A DNA stretch of 64,000 nt from Hyphomicrobiales bacterium (GTDB lineage: Bacteria; Pseudomonadota; Alphaproteobacteria; Rhizobiales; Rhizobiaceae). Under the pieces are notes generated by a model. It was not told where the DNA came from and searched no databases. It saw nothing but the letters and a program-made list of their open reading frames with translations. This document shows positions 8,340 through 16,623 of the stretch, piece after piece (position 1 is the stretch's first letter; every line of letters begins with the position of its first letter). Where the stretch lies: NCBI GenBank assembly GCA_900473915.1, contig UCNG01000007.1, positions 184,254 to 248,253 on the forward strand. Reading direction: 5' to 3'. The translations under genes were made by a program, and so were the position numbers.

Positions 8340-9290
8340 ATGGCAGATGCTGACGATTCACTGGCGCTGCGCGCCGCCTGGCTTCACTTCGTGGGCGGCA
8401 TGACCCAGTCAGCCGTTGCCAAGCGGCTCGGCCTGCCATCGGTGAAGGCGCATCGCCTGATTGCCAAGGCCGTTGCCGACGGCGCGGTGAAGGTGAGCAT
8501 CGATGGCGACATTACCGAATGCATCGACCTCGAAAATCGCCTCGCCGACATGTATGACCTCGACTATTGCGAGGTCGCACCGGACATTGGCGAGGAAGGC
8601 CTGCCCCTGATGGTCCTCGGCCATGCTGGCGCGGATTTTCTGCGCCGCGAGATCGAGCATGGCGATCATGAAGTCATCGGTATTGGCCATGGCCGCACCC
8701 TGTCCGCAGCCGTCAGCTATATGCCGCGCGTCGCGGCCAGCAATGTGCGTTTCGTTTCGCTGCTCGGTGGCCTGACGCGCAATTTCGCCGCCAATCCGCA
8801 TGACGTGATGCACCGCATCGCGGAAAAAACCGGCATGCCCGCTTATGTGATGCCGGTCCCCTTTTTCGCCAACACGGCGGAAGATCGTGAAGTGCTGCTC
8901 GCCCAGCGCGGCGTCACCACGGTTTTCGACATGGGGTGCCGCGCCGAACTGAAGATCGTCGGCATCGGTACCGTGGATGCGCAGGCGCAGCTCGTCACAT
9001 CCGGCATGATAGAATTGAGTGAAGTCGAGGAGATCGCCCACCTTGGCGGCGTCGGCGAAATGCTCGGGCATTTCTTCGATGCAAACGGCCAGCGCCTCGA
9101 AACCGCGCTTACCGCCCGCACCATCGCCGCTTCGGTGGAAAACGCCGATATGAGCCGAATCATTGGGCTTGCCGGCGGAATTTCCAAAGCCGAAGCCATT
9201 CGCGCCGTGCTGAAAAGCGGGCGTCTCTACGGCCTCATCACCGATGAGCGCACAGCCAGGACCCTTGTTCAACAGCCGAATGGAAAATAA
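8340..9290 (+). CDS. eryD: Erythritol operon regulator EryD (SorC family)
   Basis: EryD is the erythritol-responsive repressor of the ery operon. The 316-residue protein has an N-terminal helix-turn-helix (GGMTQSAVAKRLGLPSVKAH, about residues 19-38) and a C-terminal SorC sugar-binding domain related to SIS/isomerase folds, with IGIGHGRTLSAAVS forming a phosphate-loop-like segment. It lies 27 bases after eryC and is the fourth gene of the operon. Autoregulation is expected because it sits inside its own target unit. Confidence 0.93.
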   Translation: MADADDSLALRAAWLHFVGGMTQSAVAKRLGLPSVKAHRLIAKAVADGAVKVSIDGDITECIDLENRLADMYDLDYCEVAPDIGEEGLPLMVLGHAGADFLRREIEHGDHEVIGIGHGRTLSAAVSYMPRVAASNVRFVSLLGGLTRNFAANPHDVMHRIAEKTGMPAYVMPVPFFANTAEDREVLLAQRGVTTVFDMGCRAELKIVGIGTVDAQAQLVTSGMIELSEVEEIAHLGGVGEMLGHFFDANGQRLETALTARTIAASVENADMSRIIGLAGGISKAEAIRAVLKSGRLYGLITDERTARTLVQQPNGK

Positions 9291-9329
9291 CAAAATCACA
9301 TTTTTATCATGGATTTTTTTGTGATTTTG
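9291..9329. promoter_or_regulatory. Inverted-repeat operator between eryD and the DeoR-type regulator
   Basis: CAAAATCACA at 9291-9300 is the exact reverse complement of TGTGATTTTG at 9320-9329. The pair sits in an AT-rich 88-bp gap directly ahead of a DeoR-family gene, so it is a good candidate for that regulator's own operator and may mark an internal promoter for deoR-eryH-eryI. Confidence 0.55.
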
Positions 9330-9378
9330 TGATCTAACTTCATGCGATAAATGTTCCGCCCAACAGATCGGAAACAGC

Positions 9379-10143
9379 GTGAAGCGCGACGACAGAAGAC
9401 AGGCGATCATAAACCTTCTCATCGAAAATCAGGCCGTCGATCTCGACGACCTGGCGGATCGGTTTGCCGTTTCCAAGATGACGATCCACCGCGATCTGGA
9501 TTCGCTGGAACATTCCGGCGTGCTGCGCAAGGTGCGCGGCGGCGCCACCATCGATACCGGCACCCAGTTCGAGAGTGATTTCCGCTTCCGCGAGCGGCAG
9601 GATGGCGAAGCCAAGCAGAAGATGGCCCGCGCCGCGCTGGAACTGGTGGAGCCGGGCATGACCGTGATGGTCAATGACGGTTCCATGGCGGCGGTTCTTG
9701 GCGGCATGCTGCTGGAAAAGCGCCCGCTGACGGTCATCACCAACAATGCCGTCATCGTCGATGAACTGAAGGGCGAGAACGGGATCAACCTGATTGCGCT
9801 CGGCGGAACCTATTCAGCCAAGTTCAACGCCTTTTTCGGCATCCTGACGGAAGAGGCGCTGTCGCATTTGAGTGCCGACATAGCCTTTATTTCGTCGCCC
9901 GCCGTCAACGGGCAGCTTGTCTATCACATGGACGAAAACGTGGTGCGCACCAAGCGCGCCATGACGGCATCCGCCGCCCGCACCTGCCTTCTGGTCAATC
10001 ACCAGCGGTTCGGGCGCCCTGCCCTCCACGTCATGGCAAACCTGTCGGATTTCGACGCGATCATCACCGACGCCTCTCCCGGCGCGACCGTTCTGGCCGA
10101 TCTTGAGCAGGCCGGGATCAGACTGACAATAGCAGCAGACTAG
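9379..10143 (+). CDS. DeoR-family transcriptional regulator of the ery locus
   Basis: The 254-residue protein has a DeoR helix-turn-helix at about residues 6-55 (LDDLADRFAVSKMTIHRDLD) and a C-terminal sugar-phosphate sensing domain of the NagB/RpiA-like fold. It starts with GTG at 9379. It lies between eryD and eryH, ending 12 bases before eryH, so it probably senses a phosphorylated tetrose or another pathway intermediate; this is inference. A perfect 10-base inverted repeat upstream may be its operator. Confidence 0.85.
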   Translation: MKRDDRRQAIINLLIENQAVDLDDLADRFAVSKMTIHRDLDSLEHSGVLRKVRGGATIDTGTQFESDFRFRERQDGEAKQKMARAALELVEPGMTVMVNDGSMAAVLGGMLLEKRPLTVITNNAVIVDELKGENGINLIALGGTYSAKFNAFFGILTEEALSHLSADIAFISSPAVNGQLVYHMDENVVRTKRAMTASAARTCLLVNHQRFGRPALHVMANLSDFDAIITDASPGATVLADLEQAGIRLTIAAD

Positions 10144-10155
10144 GAACAGTTACGC

Positions 10156-10926
10156 ATGACCAAATTCTGGGTTGGAACGAGTTGGAAAATGAACAAGACG
10201 CTGGCCGAGGCCCGCGTCTTCGCGGACGCGCTGAAAGCTGCCGATGGCGGTCGTTCCGCCGATATCCAGCGCTTTGTCATTCCACCGTTCACCGCCGTTC
10301 GCGAAGTGAAGGAAATCCTGTCCGGCACCTCCGTCAAGGTCGGCGCGCAGAACATGCACTGGGCCGATCAGGGCGCATGGACCGGCGAAATTTCGCCGCT
10401 CATGCTGAAAGACTGCAATCTCGACATTGTTGAGCTTGGTCACTCGGAGCGCCGCGAGCATTTCGGCGAAACCAACGAAACGGTTGGCCTCAAGGTCGAA
10501 GCCGCTGTGCGCCACGGCCTGATCCCGCTCATCTGCATCGGCGAAACGCTGGAAGACCGCGAAAGCGGACGCGCGGCGCAAGTGCTGGAAGAAGAAGTGC
10601 GCGGCGCCCTTTCCAAGCTTTCCGACGACCAGAAGCAGGCTGAAATCCTGTTCGCCTATGAGCCGGTCTGGGCCATTGGCGAGAACGGCATCCCGGCTTC
10701 CGCCGATTACGCCGATGCGCGTCAGGCGGAAATCATCGCGGTTGCCGAAAGCGTGCTCGGACGCCGCGTGCCCTGCCTTTATGGCGGCTCGGTCAATCCC
10801 GGCAATTGCGAGGAACTCATTGCCTGCCCGCATATCGACGGCCTGTTCATCGGCCGTTCGGCGTGGAACGTGGAAGGCTATCTCGACATTCTGGACAAGT
10901 GCGCCAGGAAAATCGCATCCAATTAA
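10156..10926 (+). CDS. eryH: D-3-tetrulose 4-phosphate isomerase EryH (TpiA2)
   Basis: EryH is a triose-phosphate isomerase homologue that in Brucella converts D-3-tetrulose 4-phosphate to D-erythrulose-type isomer on the way to D-erythrose 4-phosphate. The 256-residue protein keeps the TIM catalytic set: Lys11 in GTSWKMNK, His in [10 protein letters not shown], Glu in [11 protein letters not shown], and the phosphate loop YGGSVNPGN. It is followed after 11 bases by eryI. The erythritol role rests on the operon position; a housekeeping tpiA should exist elsewhere. Confidence 0.92.
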   Translation: MTKFWVGTSWKMNKTLAEARVFADALKAADGGRSADIQRFVIPPFTAVREVKEILSGTSVKVGAQNMHWADQGAWTGEISPLMLKDCNLDIVELGHSERREHFGETNETVGLKVEAAVRHGLIPLICIGETLEDRESGRAAQVLEEEVRGALSKLSDDQKQAEILFAYEPVWAIGENGIPASADYADARQAEIIAVAESVLGRRVPCLYGGSVNPGNCEELIACPHIDGLFIGRSAWNVEGYLDILDKCARKIASN

Positions 10927-10937
10927 GGAGTAACATC

Positions 10938-11393
10938 ATGAAAGTTGCAGTAGCAGGCGACAGCGCCGGCGAAGGTCTGGCCAAGGTTCTGGCCGATCAC
11001 CTCAAGGACCGCTTCGAGGTTTCGGAAATCTCGCGCACGGACGCTGGCGCGGATGCATTCTACGCCAATCTTTCCGACCGCGTGGCTTCCGCCGTTCTCG
11101 ATGGCACCTATGACCGCGCCATCCTCGTTTGCGGCACCGGCATCGGCGTGTGCATCGCGGCCAACAAGGTTCCGGGCATCCGCGCAGCACTGACGCACGA
11201 CACCTATTCGGCAGAGCGCGCAGCGCTTTCCAACAATGCCCAGATCATCACCATGGGCGCCCGTGTCATCGGTTCGGAAGTGGCCAAGACAATTGCCGAC
11301 GCCTTCCTCGCGCAGACCTTTGACGAAAACGGCCGTTCGGCTGGCAATGTCAACGCGATCAACGAAGTTGACGCGAAGTACAACAAGGCCTGA
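10938..11393 (+). CDS. eryI: D-erythrose 4-phosphate isomerase EryI (RpiB)
   Basis: EryI is a RpiB/LacAB-family aldose-ketose isomerase which completes the pathway to D-erythrose 4-phosphate, feeding the pentose phosphate pathway. The protein is 151 residues. The active-site Cys65 is in [10 protein letters not shown], and [18 protein letters not shown] supplies the conserved Arg and His. The ATG at 10938 follows AAGGAG with a 6-base spacer; upstream in-frame starts lie inside eryH and are not credible. It is the last gene of the ery operon. Confidence 0.93.
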   Translation: MKVAVAGDSAGEGLAKVLADHLKDRFEVSEISRTDAGADAFYANLSDRVASAVLDGTYDRAILVCGTGIGVCIAANKVPGIRAALTHDTYSAERAALSNNAQIITMGARVIGSEVAKTIADAFLAQTFDENGRSAGNVNAINEVDAKYNKA

Positions 11394-11409
11394 TTACCCG
11401 GATTTGTCA

Positions 11410-11441
11410 CACCGGCCCGAAAATGATTTTCGGGCCGGGTT
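11410..11441 (+). terminator. Hairpin after the ery operon
   Basis: CGGCCCGAAAAT and ATTTTCGGGCCG form a strong, nearly perfect stem 17 bases after the eryI stop. There is no long U-run afterwards, so it may act as an RNA 3'-end stabiliser or as a Rho-assisted terminator. Confidence 0.6.
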
Positions 11442-11453
11442 GAACTGATGGCC

Positions 11454-11749
11454 TCAATTTTCAGGAATTATGGCGCCATAATCCCTTGCGCCGTGCAGGA
11501 CATGGACGACAACCAACTGGTCGGCATCCACACGGTAAAAGATCAGATAATTGCCGTGAACCTTTCGGCGAATGCCCTGCTTTTCATATCGGGGCACTAT
11601 GGGAAAAGCCTTTGGAGAGGCAGCAAGCGCCAGGCATTCCCGTTCATTTCATCAATAAAGGATAAAGCTCTGAGCGGATTGTCCCTCGCGATATAGTCGC
11701 CTATCCGCAGGAGGTCATCCGTCGCTTCGTCCGTGAAATGGACCTTCAT
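11454..11749 (-). pseudogene. parE: ParE/RelE-family toxin gene broken by a one-base deletion
   Basis: The start ATG overlaps the parD stop (ATGA), as in intact parDE pairs. The frame reads MKVHFTDEATDDLLRIGDYI and continues to residue 36, then shifts near 11639-11644 and stops early after about 52 codons. Adding one base at that place restores a normal ParE continuing through FPIVPRYEKQGIRRKVHGNY and VVHVLHGARDYGAIIPEN to a stop at 11454. The span is 296 bases, exactly one short of 99 codons. The restored protein would have the usual ParE length of about 98 residues. A sequencing error is the main alternative. Confidence 0.8.
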
Positions 11750-12006
11750 TCGGTCGTGTCCGGCAGCATTGCCTGATAACGTTTACGCAAGGCCCCGAAA
11801 ACTTCCTCCGAGCCGGATGTGCGGTTCGCATCAGCGTCGGCAATCCCGCGCATGATCGAGGCGTCGAGCGCGGCAAGCCGGGTTTCCCGCTCCTGAACCA
11901 GACGCACGCCTTCTCGCAAAACCTCGCTTTTCGAGCCGTATCGCCCCGTATCGACAAGGTCCTGGACGTAGCTTTCAAGCTGCTTGCCAAGGTCTGCGCT
12001 AATCAT
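11746..12006 (-). CDS. parD: ParD-family antitoxin
   Basis: The 86-residue protein matches the ParD/CC2985 antitoxin family: an N-terminal ribbon-helix-helix DNA-binding segment (MISADLGKQLESYVQDLVDT, with GRYGSKSEVLREGVRLV) and a C-terminal toxin-binding tail. The ATG at 12006 follows GGAGGCCAACC; a longer frame exists upstream but lacks homology. It normally neutralises ParE and represses the operon. The partner toxin gene is frameshifted, so this antitoxin may now be a solitary regulator or relic. Confidence 0.85.
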   Translation of the reverse strand: MISADLGKQLESYVQDLVDTGRYGSKSEVLREGVRLVQERETRLAALDASIMRGIADADANRTSGSEEVFGALRKRYQAMLPDTTE

Positions 12007-12078
12007 GGTTGGCCTCCATTGGTTGCGTGATCGCAGGATAAGGCCATTATCAACTATTATCAACGCCCCCCCTCAAAA

Positions 12079-12112
12079 GCAAAAAGCGGAAGGTTTCCCC
12101 TCCGCTTTTCTA
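12079..12112 (-). terminator. Intrinsic terminator of the tkt-fbp-fba operon
   Basis: AAAGCGGA and TCCGCTTT pair around a short loop, 20 to 50 bases past the aldolase stop. On the minus strand the stem is followed by a T-rich run (CTTTTTGCTTTTG). Confidence 0.7.
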
Positions 12113-12130
12113 TTGTCGTAACGGCAAGAT

Positions 12131-13195
12131 TTAGCTGAACTTCGGGTCCAGCGAGCCATCGCGATAGCGCTTTGCCATGTCAGAAAGCGGGATCGGGCGG
12201 ATGGAAGCCGCATGACCGGCGGTGCCGAACTGCTCGAAACGCTCCTTGCAGAGCTTGGTCATCGCAGCCATTGCAGGCTTGAGGTACTTGCGCGGATCGA
12301 ACTCGCTCGGGTCTTCCTGCAGGACGCGGCGGATCTGGCCGGTCAGCGCCATGCGGTTGTCCGTGTCGATATTGATCTTGCGCACGCCGTGCTTGATGCC
12401 GCGCTGGATTTCCTCGACCGGAACGCCCCAGGTCGGCTTCATCTGGCCGCCATATTTGTTGATGATTTCCTGCAATTCTTCCGGCACGGAAGACGAGCCG
12501 TGCATGACAAGATGCGTGTTCGGCAGCTTGCGATGGATTTCCTCGATCACATGCATGGCGAGCACGGAACCGTCCGGCTTGCGGCTGAACTTGTAGGCGC
12601 CATGCGAGGTGCCCATGGCGATTGCCAATGCATCGACCTTGGTTTCGCGCACGAACTTCACGGCTTCGTCTGGATCGGTCAGAAGCTGGTCGTGCGACAG
12701 CACGCCTTCCGCACCGTGGCCGTCTTCGGCATCGCCCATGCCGGTTTCGAGCGAGCCCAGAACGCCGAGTTCGCCTTCCACCGAAATGCCGCCCAGATGC
12801 GACATCTCGCTGACCTGACGCGTGACCGAGACGTTATAGTCCCAATCGGCGGGGGTCTTGCCGTCGGCCTTGAGCGAGCCGTCCATCATGACGGAGGTGA
12901 AGCCTGCCTGAATGGCGGTCATGCAGGTGGCGGCTTCGTTGCCATGGTCGAGGTGAACGCAGACGGGGATATGCGGATAGATTTCCGTAACCGCGTCCAT
13001 CATGTGGCGGAGCATGATGTCATTGGCATAGGCGCGCGCGCCGCGCGAAGCCTGCAGGATCACCGGCGCATCGACGGCATCCGCCGCTTCCATGATGGCC
13101 AGCGCCTGTTCCATGTTGTTGATGTTGAATGCCGGTACGCCGTAACCCTTTTCAGCGGCGTGATCGAGCAATTGCCGCAGCGTAATGCGCGCCAT
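12131..13195 (-). CDS. fba: Class II fructose-bisphosphate aldolase
   Basis: This 354-residue zinc aldolase reversibly cleaves fructose 1,6-bisphosphate (and can condense erythrose 4-phosphate with dihydroxyacetone phosphate). Class II features are visible: HLDHGNEA near residue 80 with metal/catalytic residues, the acidic [13 protein letters not shown] loop near 140, and [10 protein letters not shown] near 230. The type is the CbbA-like (class IIB, Calvin subtype) aldolase. It is last in a tkt-fbp-fba unit which converges on the ery operon. The context suggests it works with erythritol-derived carbon or gluconeogenesis. Confidence 0.93.
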   Translation of the reverse strand: MARITLRQLLDHAAEKGYGVPAFNINNMEQALAIMEAADAVDAPVILQASRGARAYANDIMLRHMMDAVTEIYPHIPVCVHLDHGNEAATCMTAIQAGFTSVMMDGSLKADGKTPADWDYNVSVTRQVSEMSHLGGISVEGELGVLGSLETGMGDAEDGHGAEGVLSHDQLLTDPDEAVKFVRETKVDALAIAMGTSHGAYKFSRKPDGSVLAMHVIEEIHRKLPNTHLVMHGSSSVPEELQEIINKYGGQMKPTWGVPVEEIQRGIKHGVRKINIDTDNRMALTGQIRRVLQEDPSEFDPRKYLKPAMAAMTKLCKERFEQFGTAGHAASIRPIPLSDMAKRYRDGSLDPKFS

Positions 13196-13227
13196 TTTCC
13201 AGACTCCCTTGAATTCCCACTATCAGA

Positions 13228-14250
13228 CTATTTCGCGAAATATTCGCCGAGGATATCCACCTCTTCGGCCACACCGAACACCAGCGCGCTGCGCTCGTGA
13301 TAGGTTTGCGGCACGATATCGAGGATGGGCATTGCACCATTGGTTGCCTTCCCGCCCGCCTCACGGGCGAGAAAGGCAATCGGATTGGCTTCGTAGACGA
13401 GCCGCAGGCGGCCCTTTTCGTAACCGGGGCGGCTGTCATTCACATAGAAGAACAGGCCCCCGCGCTGCATGATGCGGTGCATGTCGCCCACCGCCGCGCC
13501 AAGCCAGCGCATGTTGAAATTGCGCCCGCGCGGGCCGTCCTTGCCGTTATAGGCATCGTCCACATAGGCCTTCATGCCGGGGGACAGGTGACGATAAACG
13601 GACGCATTGAACGCCAGATCGGACGTGCGTTCCGGGAGCGTCACATTGCGGCGCGTGATATGGAAAATCCCGCTTGCCGGATCGAAGGTCGCGAAGATCA
13701 CACCCTCGCCGACCGAAAAGCCGAGATCGACCGAATTGCCGTAGGACACATAACCCGCTGCAATCTGGCGGTTGCCGGGCTGCAAAAACGGCTCTTCCAC
13801 ATCGGCGGGGAAGATCGAGAAGATCGTGCCAAGCGGCGCGCCCAGGCCCACATTGCCCGAACCGTCGAGCGGATCGATGGCGACAGCAATCAGCCCATCG
13901 GCCTTGCCTGCGACCGGAAGATCAGCTTCCTCCGAAAGAACGGAGGCAGCGCCCGCCGCAATCAGCAGCTCGACGAACAGGTTGTGCGAACCGACATCGA
14001 TGCATTTCTGCTGGTCCTGATCGCTGTTGACGCCGACGAGCTTGCCCGGATCGCCGGGAAGCGAGCCACGGGCGATGCGACCGGCAAGCCGCGTCGCGCC
14101 AGCCAGAACAGCCTTGATCGCATCGGCGGTCGCAAGGCGCAAAGCGTCCTTGCCAGCCCAGTTGTCGAGATAGGCGCCGACCGCTTCTGCTTCCACGCGG
14201 TCGCTATCGCCCACCAGAACCAGCGGAGAAAAATTGCCAGCCATCGTCAT
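13228..14250 (-). CDS. fbp: Class I fructose-1,6-bisphosphatase
   Basis: This 340-residue phosphatase removes the C1 phosphate of fructose 1,6-bisphosphate (possibly also sedoheptulose bisphosphate), an irreversible gluconeogenic step. The metal-binding signature AIDPLDGSGNVG lies at about residues 119-130 and the ADLPVAGKADG segment before it. The start overlaps the tkt stop by four bases, and fba follows 32 bases later. Published work shows that fbp is dispensable for growth of Brucella on erythritol, so the gene's link to the ery operon is proximity, not necessity. Confidence 0.93.
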   Translation of the reverse strand: MTMAGNFSPLVLVGDSDRVEAEAVGAYLDNWAGKDALRLATADAIKAVLAGATRLAGRIARGSLPGDPGKLVGVNSDQDQQKCIDVGSHNLFVELLIAAGAASVLSEEADLPVAGKADGLIAVAIDPLDGSGNVGLGAPLGTIFSIFPADVEEPFLQPGNRQIAAGYVSYGNSVDLGFSVGEGVIFATFDPASGIFHITRRNVTLPERTSDLAFNASVYRHLSPGMKAYVDDAYNGKDGPRGRNFNMRWLGAAVGDMHRIMQRGGLFFYVNDSRPGYEKGRLRLVYEANPIAFLAREAGGKATNGAMPILDIVPQTYHERSALVFGVAEEVDILGEYFAK

Positions 14251-16247
14251 TTACCCTGCTCCAGCAAGAATTTTGCGCGGGCGACAATCGCCTCTGCCGT
14301 GATGCCGAATTTCTCATAGAGCACTTCGGCAGGGGCTGAAGCGCCGAAGCCGTTCATGCCGATCACATCGTCTTCGCTGTCGACATAACGTGTCCAGCCG
14401 AACTTGCCTGCGGCTTCCACGGCGATGCGCGGCGCATCGCCCAGAACACCCTTGCGGTATTCCTTGCTCTGCTTTTCGAACAGGTCCCAGCTCGGCATGG
14501 AGACGACCGCGGTTGCGATGCCTTCCTCGGCAAGCTTTTCGGCAGCCTTTACAGCGAGCGAGACTTCGGTGCCCGTGGCAAGCAATGTGATCTGGCGCTC
14601 GCCCTTCGCTTCGCGCAGCACATAGGCGCCGCGTGCGGAAAGGTTCTCGCCATTGTCGGTGCGAAGCTGCGGCACATTCTGGCGCGACAGGGCCAGAACG
14701 GAAGGCGTATGCGGATCGGAAACCGCAACAGCCCAGCATTCCAGCGTTTCAATCGTATCCGCCGGGCGGAACACATGCAGGTTCGGCATGGCGCGCAGGC
14801 TGGCCAGATGTTCGACCGGCTGATGGGTCGGGCCGTCTTCACCAAGGCCGATGGAGTCATGCGTCAGCACATGGATGACGCGCACGCCCATCAGCGCCGA
14901 GAGGCGGATGGCGTTGCGGGCATAATCGGAGAACACCATGAAGGTGCCGCCGTAAGGAATGAAACCACCATGGACCGCAATGCCGTTCATGGCCGCGCCC
15001 ATTGCGAACTCTCGCACGCCGTAGCTGACATAGCGGCCGCTCTTTTCCGGCGTGAAATCGCTGTCGACAGCCGGAACGCGGGTGAGGTTCGAGTGGGTAA
15101 GGTCAGCCGAACCGCCGATCATTTCCGGGAGCGCCGCCGTCAGGCTTTCAAGCGCGATCTGGCTTGCCTTGCGGGTCGCGACATTCTGCGGTTTGTCGAG
15201 AAGGCGCTGCCTGGCGTCCGCGACAACCGCCGCAAAGCCTTCCGGCAGGACGCCAGCAATACGGCGGTCGAATTCGGCGCGCTCGGTTGCAGGCAGCGTA
15301 TCGACGCGCTTCTGCCAGGCTTCGCGTTCGGAAGCGCCGCGCGCACCGGCTTCACGCCAGGCATTGAGCAAGGGAGCAGGAATTTCAAAGGCTTCCGCCG
15401 TCCAGCCGAGCGCGGCCTTGGTGGCGGCATTTTCAGCGGCACCGAGCGGCGCGCCATGAACGCCGCTCGTACCGGCGCGGTTGGGCGAGCCATAACCGAT
15501 GACGGTCTTGAGCGCGATCAGTGTCGGGCGGTCTGCTTGTGCCTTTGCGCGCGTCAGCGCCGCATCGATGGCGTCATGATCGTGGCCGTCGACCTTTTCG
15601 ACATTCCAGCCGCAGGCCTTGAACTTGGCCGGAATATCGTCGGTGAAGGCGATTTCCGTGCTGCCGTCGATGGTGATGCCGTTGTCATCGTAAAGCACGA
15701 TCAGCTTGCCGAGGCGAAGATGGCCGGCAAGCGAGATCGCTTCCTGTCCCACGCCTTCCATGAGGCAGCCGTCGCCGCAGAAAACATAGGTGCGATGATC
15801 GACAATATCCTTGCCGAACTGGTCGGCAAGCGCGCGTTCGGCGATTGCCATGCCGACAGAGCTTGCAAGCCCTTGGCCGAGCGGCCCGGTGGTCAGCTCG
15901 ACGCCTTCGGTGTGGCCATATTCCGGGTGACCGGCGGTCTTGGAACCCCATTGGCGGAAGTTCTTCAGCTCGTCGATGGACACGTCCTTGTAGCCTGCCA
16001 GATAAAGCGCGCTGTAAAGCAGCATCGAGCCATGGCCGTTGGAAAGCACGAAACGGTCACGGTCCGCCCAGTTGGGTGCCGAAGCATCGAATTTCAGATG
16101 CTTCGAGAACAGAACGGCTGCGGCGTCCGCCATGCCGAGCGGCATTCCCGGATGGCCGGAATTGGCGGCATCGACGGCATCAATCGAGAGAGCGCGAATG
16201 CAGTTGGCGAGTTGCAGCATATCTGTTACGGGCGGGGCGAAGTTCAT
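14247..16247 (-). CDS. tkt: Transketolase
   Basis: Transketolase moves two-carbon units among pentose phosphate intermediates with thiamine diphosphate; erythrose 4-phosphate plus a ketose donor gives fructose 6-phosphate. The 666-residue length is normal. The TPP motif is GDGCLMEGVGQE followed by YDDNGITIDG, and the N-terminus has AANSGHPGMPLG. I set the start at the ATG at 16247 with GGAGG upstream; 37 further residues from an earlier start are repeat-derived. It is first of tkt-fbp-fba, so erythrose 4-phosphate from EryI can enter the pentose phosphate pathway directly. Confidence 0.94.
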   Translation of the reverse strand: MNFAPPVTDMLQLANCIRALSIDAVDAANSGHPGMPLGMADAAAVLFSKHLKFDASAPNWADRDRFVLSNGHGSMLLYSALYLAGYKDVSIDELKNFRQWGSKTAGHPEYGHTEGVELTTGPLGQGLASSVGMAIAERALADQFGKDIVDHRTYVFCGDGCLMEGVGQEAISLAGHLRLGKLIVLYDDNGITIDGSTEIAFTDDIPAKFKACGWNVEKVDGHDHDAIDAALTRAKAQADRPTLIALKTVIGYGSPNRAGTSGVHGAPLGAAENAATKAALGWTAEAFEIPAPLLNAWREAGARGASEREAWQKRVDTLPATERAEFDRRIAGVLPEGFAAVVADARQRLLDKPQNVATRKASQIALESLTAALPEMIGGSADLTHSNLTRVPAVDSDFTPEKSGRYVSYGVREFAMGAAMNGIAVHGGFIPYGGTFMVFSDYARNAIRLSALMGVRVIHVLTHDSIGLGEDGPTHQPVEHLASLRAMPNLHVFRPADTIETLECWAVAVSDPHTPSVLALSRQNVPQLRTDNGENLSARGAYVLREAKGERQITLLATGTEVSLAVKAAEKLAEEGIATAVVSMPSWDLFEKQSKEYRKGVLGDAPRIAVEAAGKFGWTRYVDSEDDVIGMNGFGASAPAEVLYEKFGITAEAIVARAKFLLEQGK

Positions 16248-16568
16248 CGGCGGCAACCTCCTGCCAAAAGCAAAGCCTTGAGCATTTCCGGCAAGCGGAA
16301 CCCGGTTCCGGTGCCGTATGCGTAAAAACAACAAAGTTCGGGCGCATTGCGCTCGCACTGCGCGAGATTTGGCGACCCTTTCAGGACCAGCCTCCCAGGC
16401 ACCAATTCCGGTAACACCGTTTCAAAACCATAACAATACGGCCATAACATTATAACGATTTAAATGTGATATTGAGTGTGATTTTTCTTTTCACACCCCT
16501 GTTTTGGCGGTGCCGGAGGGCACAAATTGCAGCTTCCGCGCCGCGACTCACCGTCAAAACGCAAGAAG
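16248..16568. promoter_or_regulatory. Upstream region of the tkt operon, with repeat remnants
   Basis: About 320 bases without a supported gene. Bases 16270-16320 resemble the short GAGCATTTCC..GGAACC palindromic repeats found elsewhere in the window. At 16476-16496 an inverted repeat GTGTGA-N9-TCACAC contains TGTGATTTTT, resembling half of the DeoR-type operator at 9320. The AT-rich block 16430-16500 is the likely tkt promoter. Confidence 0.45.
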
Positions 16569-16594
16569 GCAGTTCGTGGACGGCCACGAACTGC
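16569..16594 (-). terminator. Perfect hairpin after nnrS
   Basis: GCAGTTCGTGG and CCACGAACTGC form an 11-bp perfect stem with a 4-base loop, 30 bases past the nnrS stop. On the minus strand a modest T-rich tract follows. Confidence 0.65.
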
Positions 16595-16623
16595 TCTGTA
16601 ATCGAGCGTGGAAATGAGTTGCG

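Noticed and set aside
11448-11696. 82-codon plus-strand frame after eryI
   Set aside because: It is antisense to the broken parE gene and encodes no recognisable protein.
16248-16358. N-terminal extension of transketolase
   Set aside because: The added residues derive from repeat sequence and the ATG at 16247 has a proper ribosome site.
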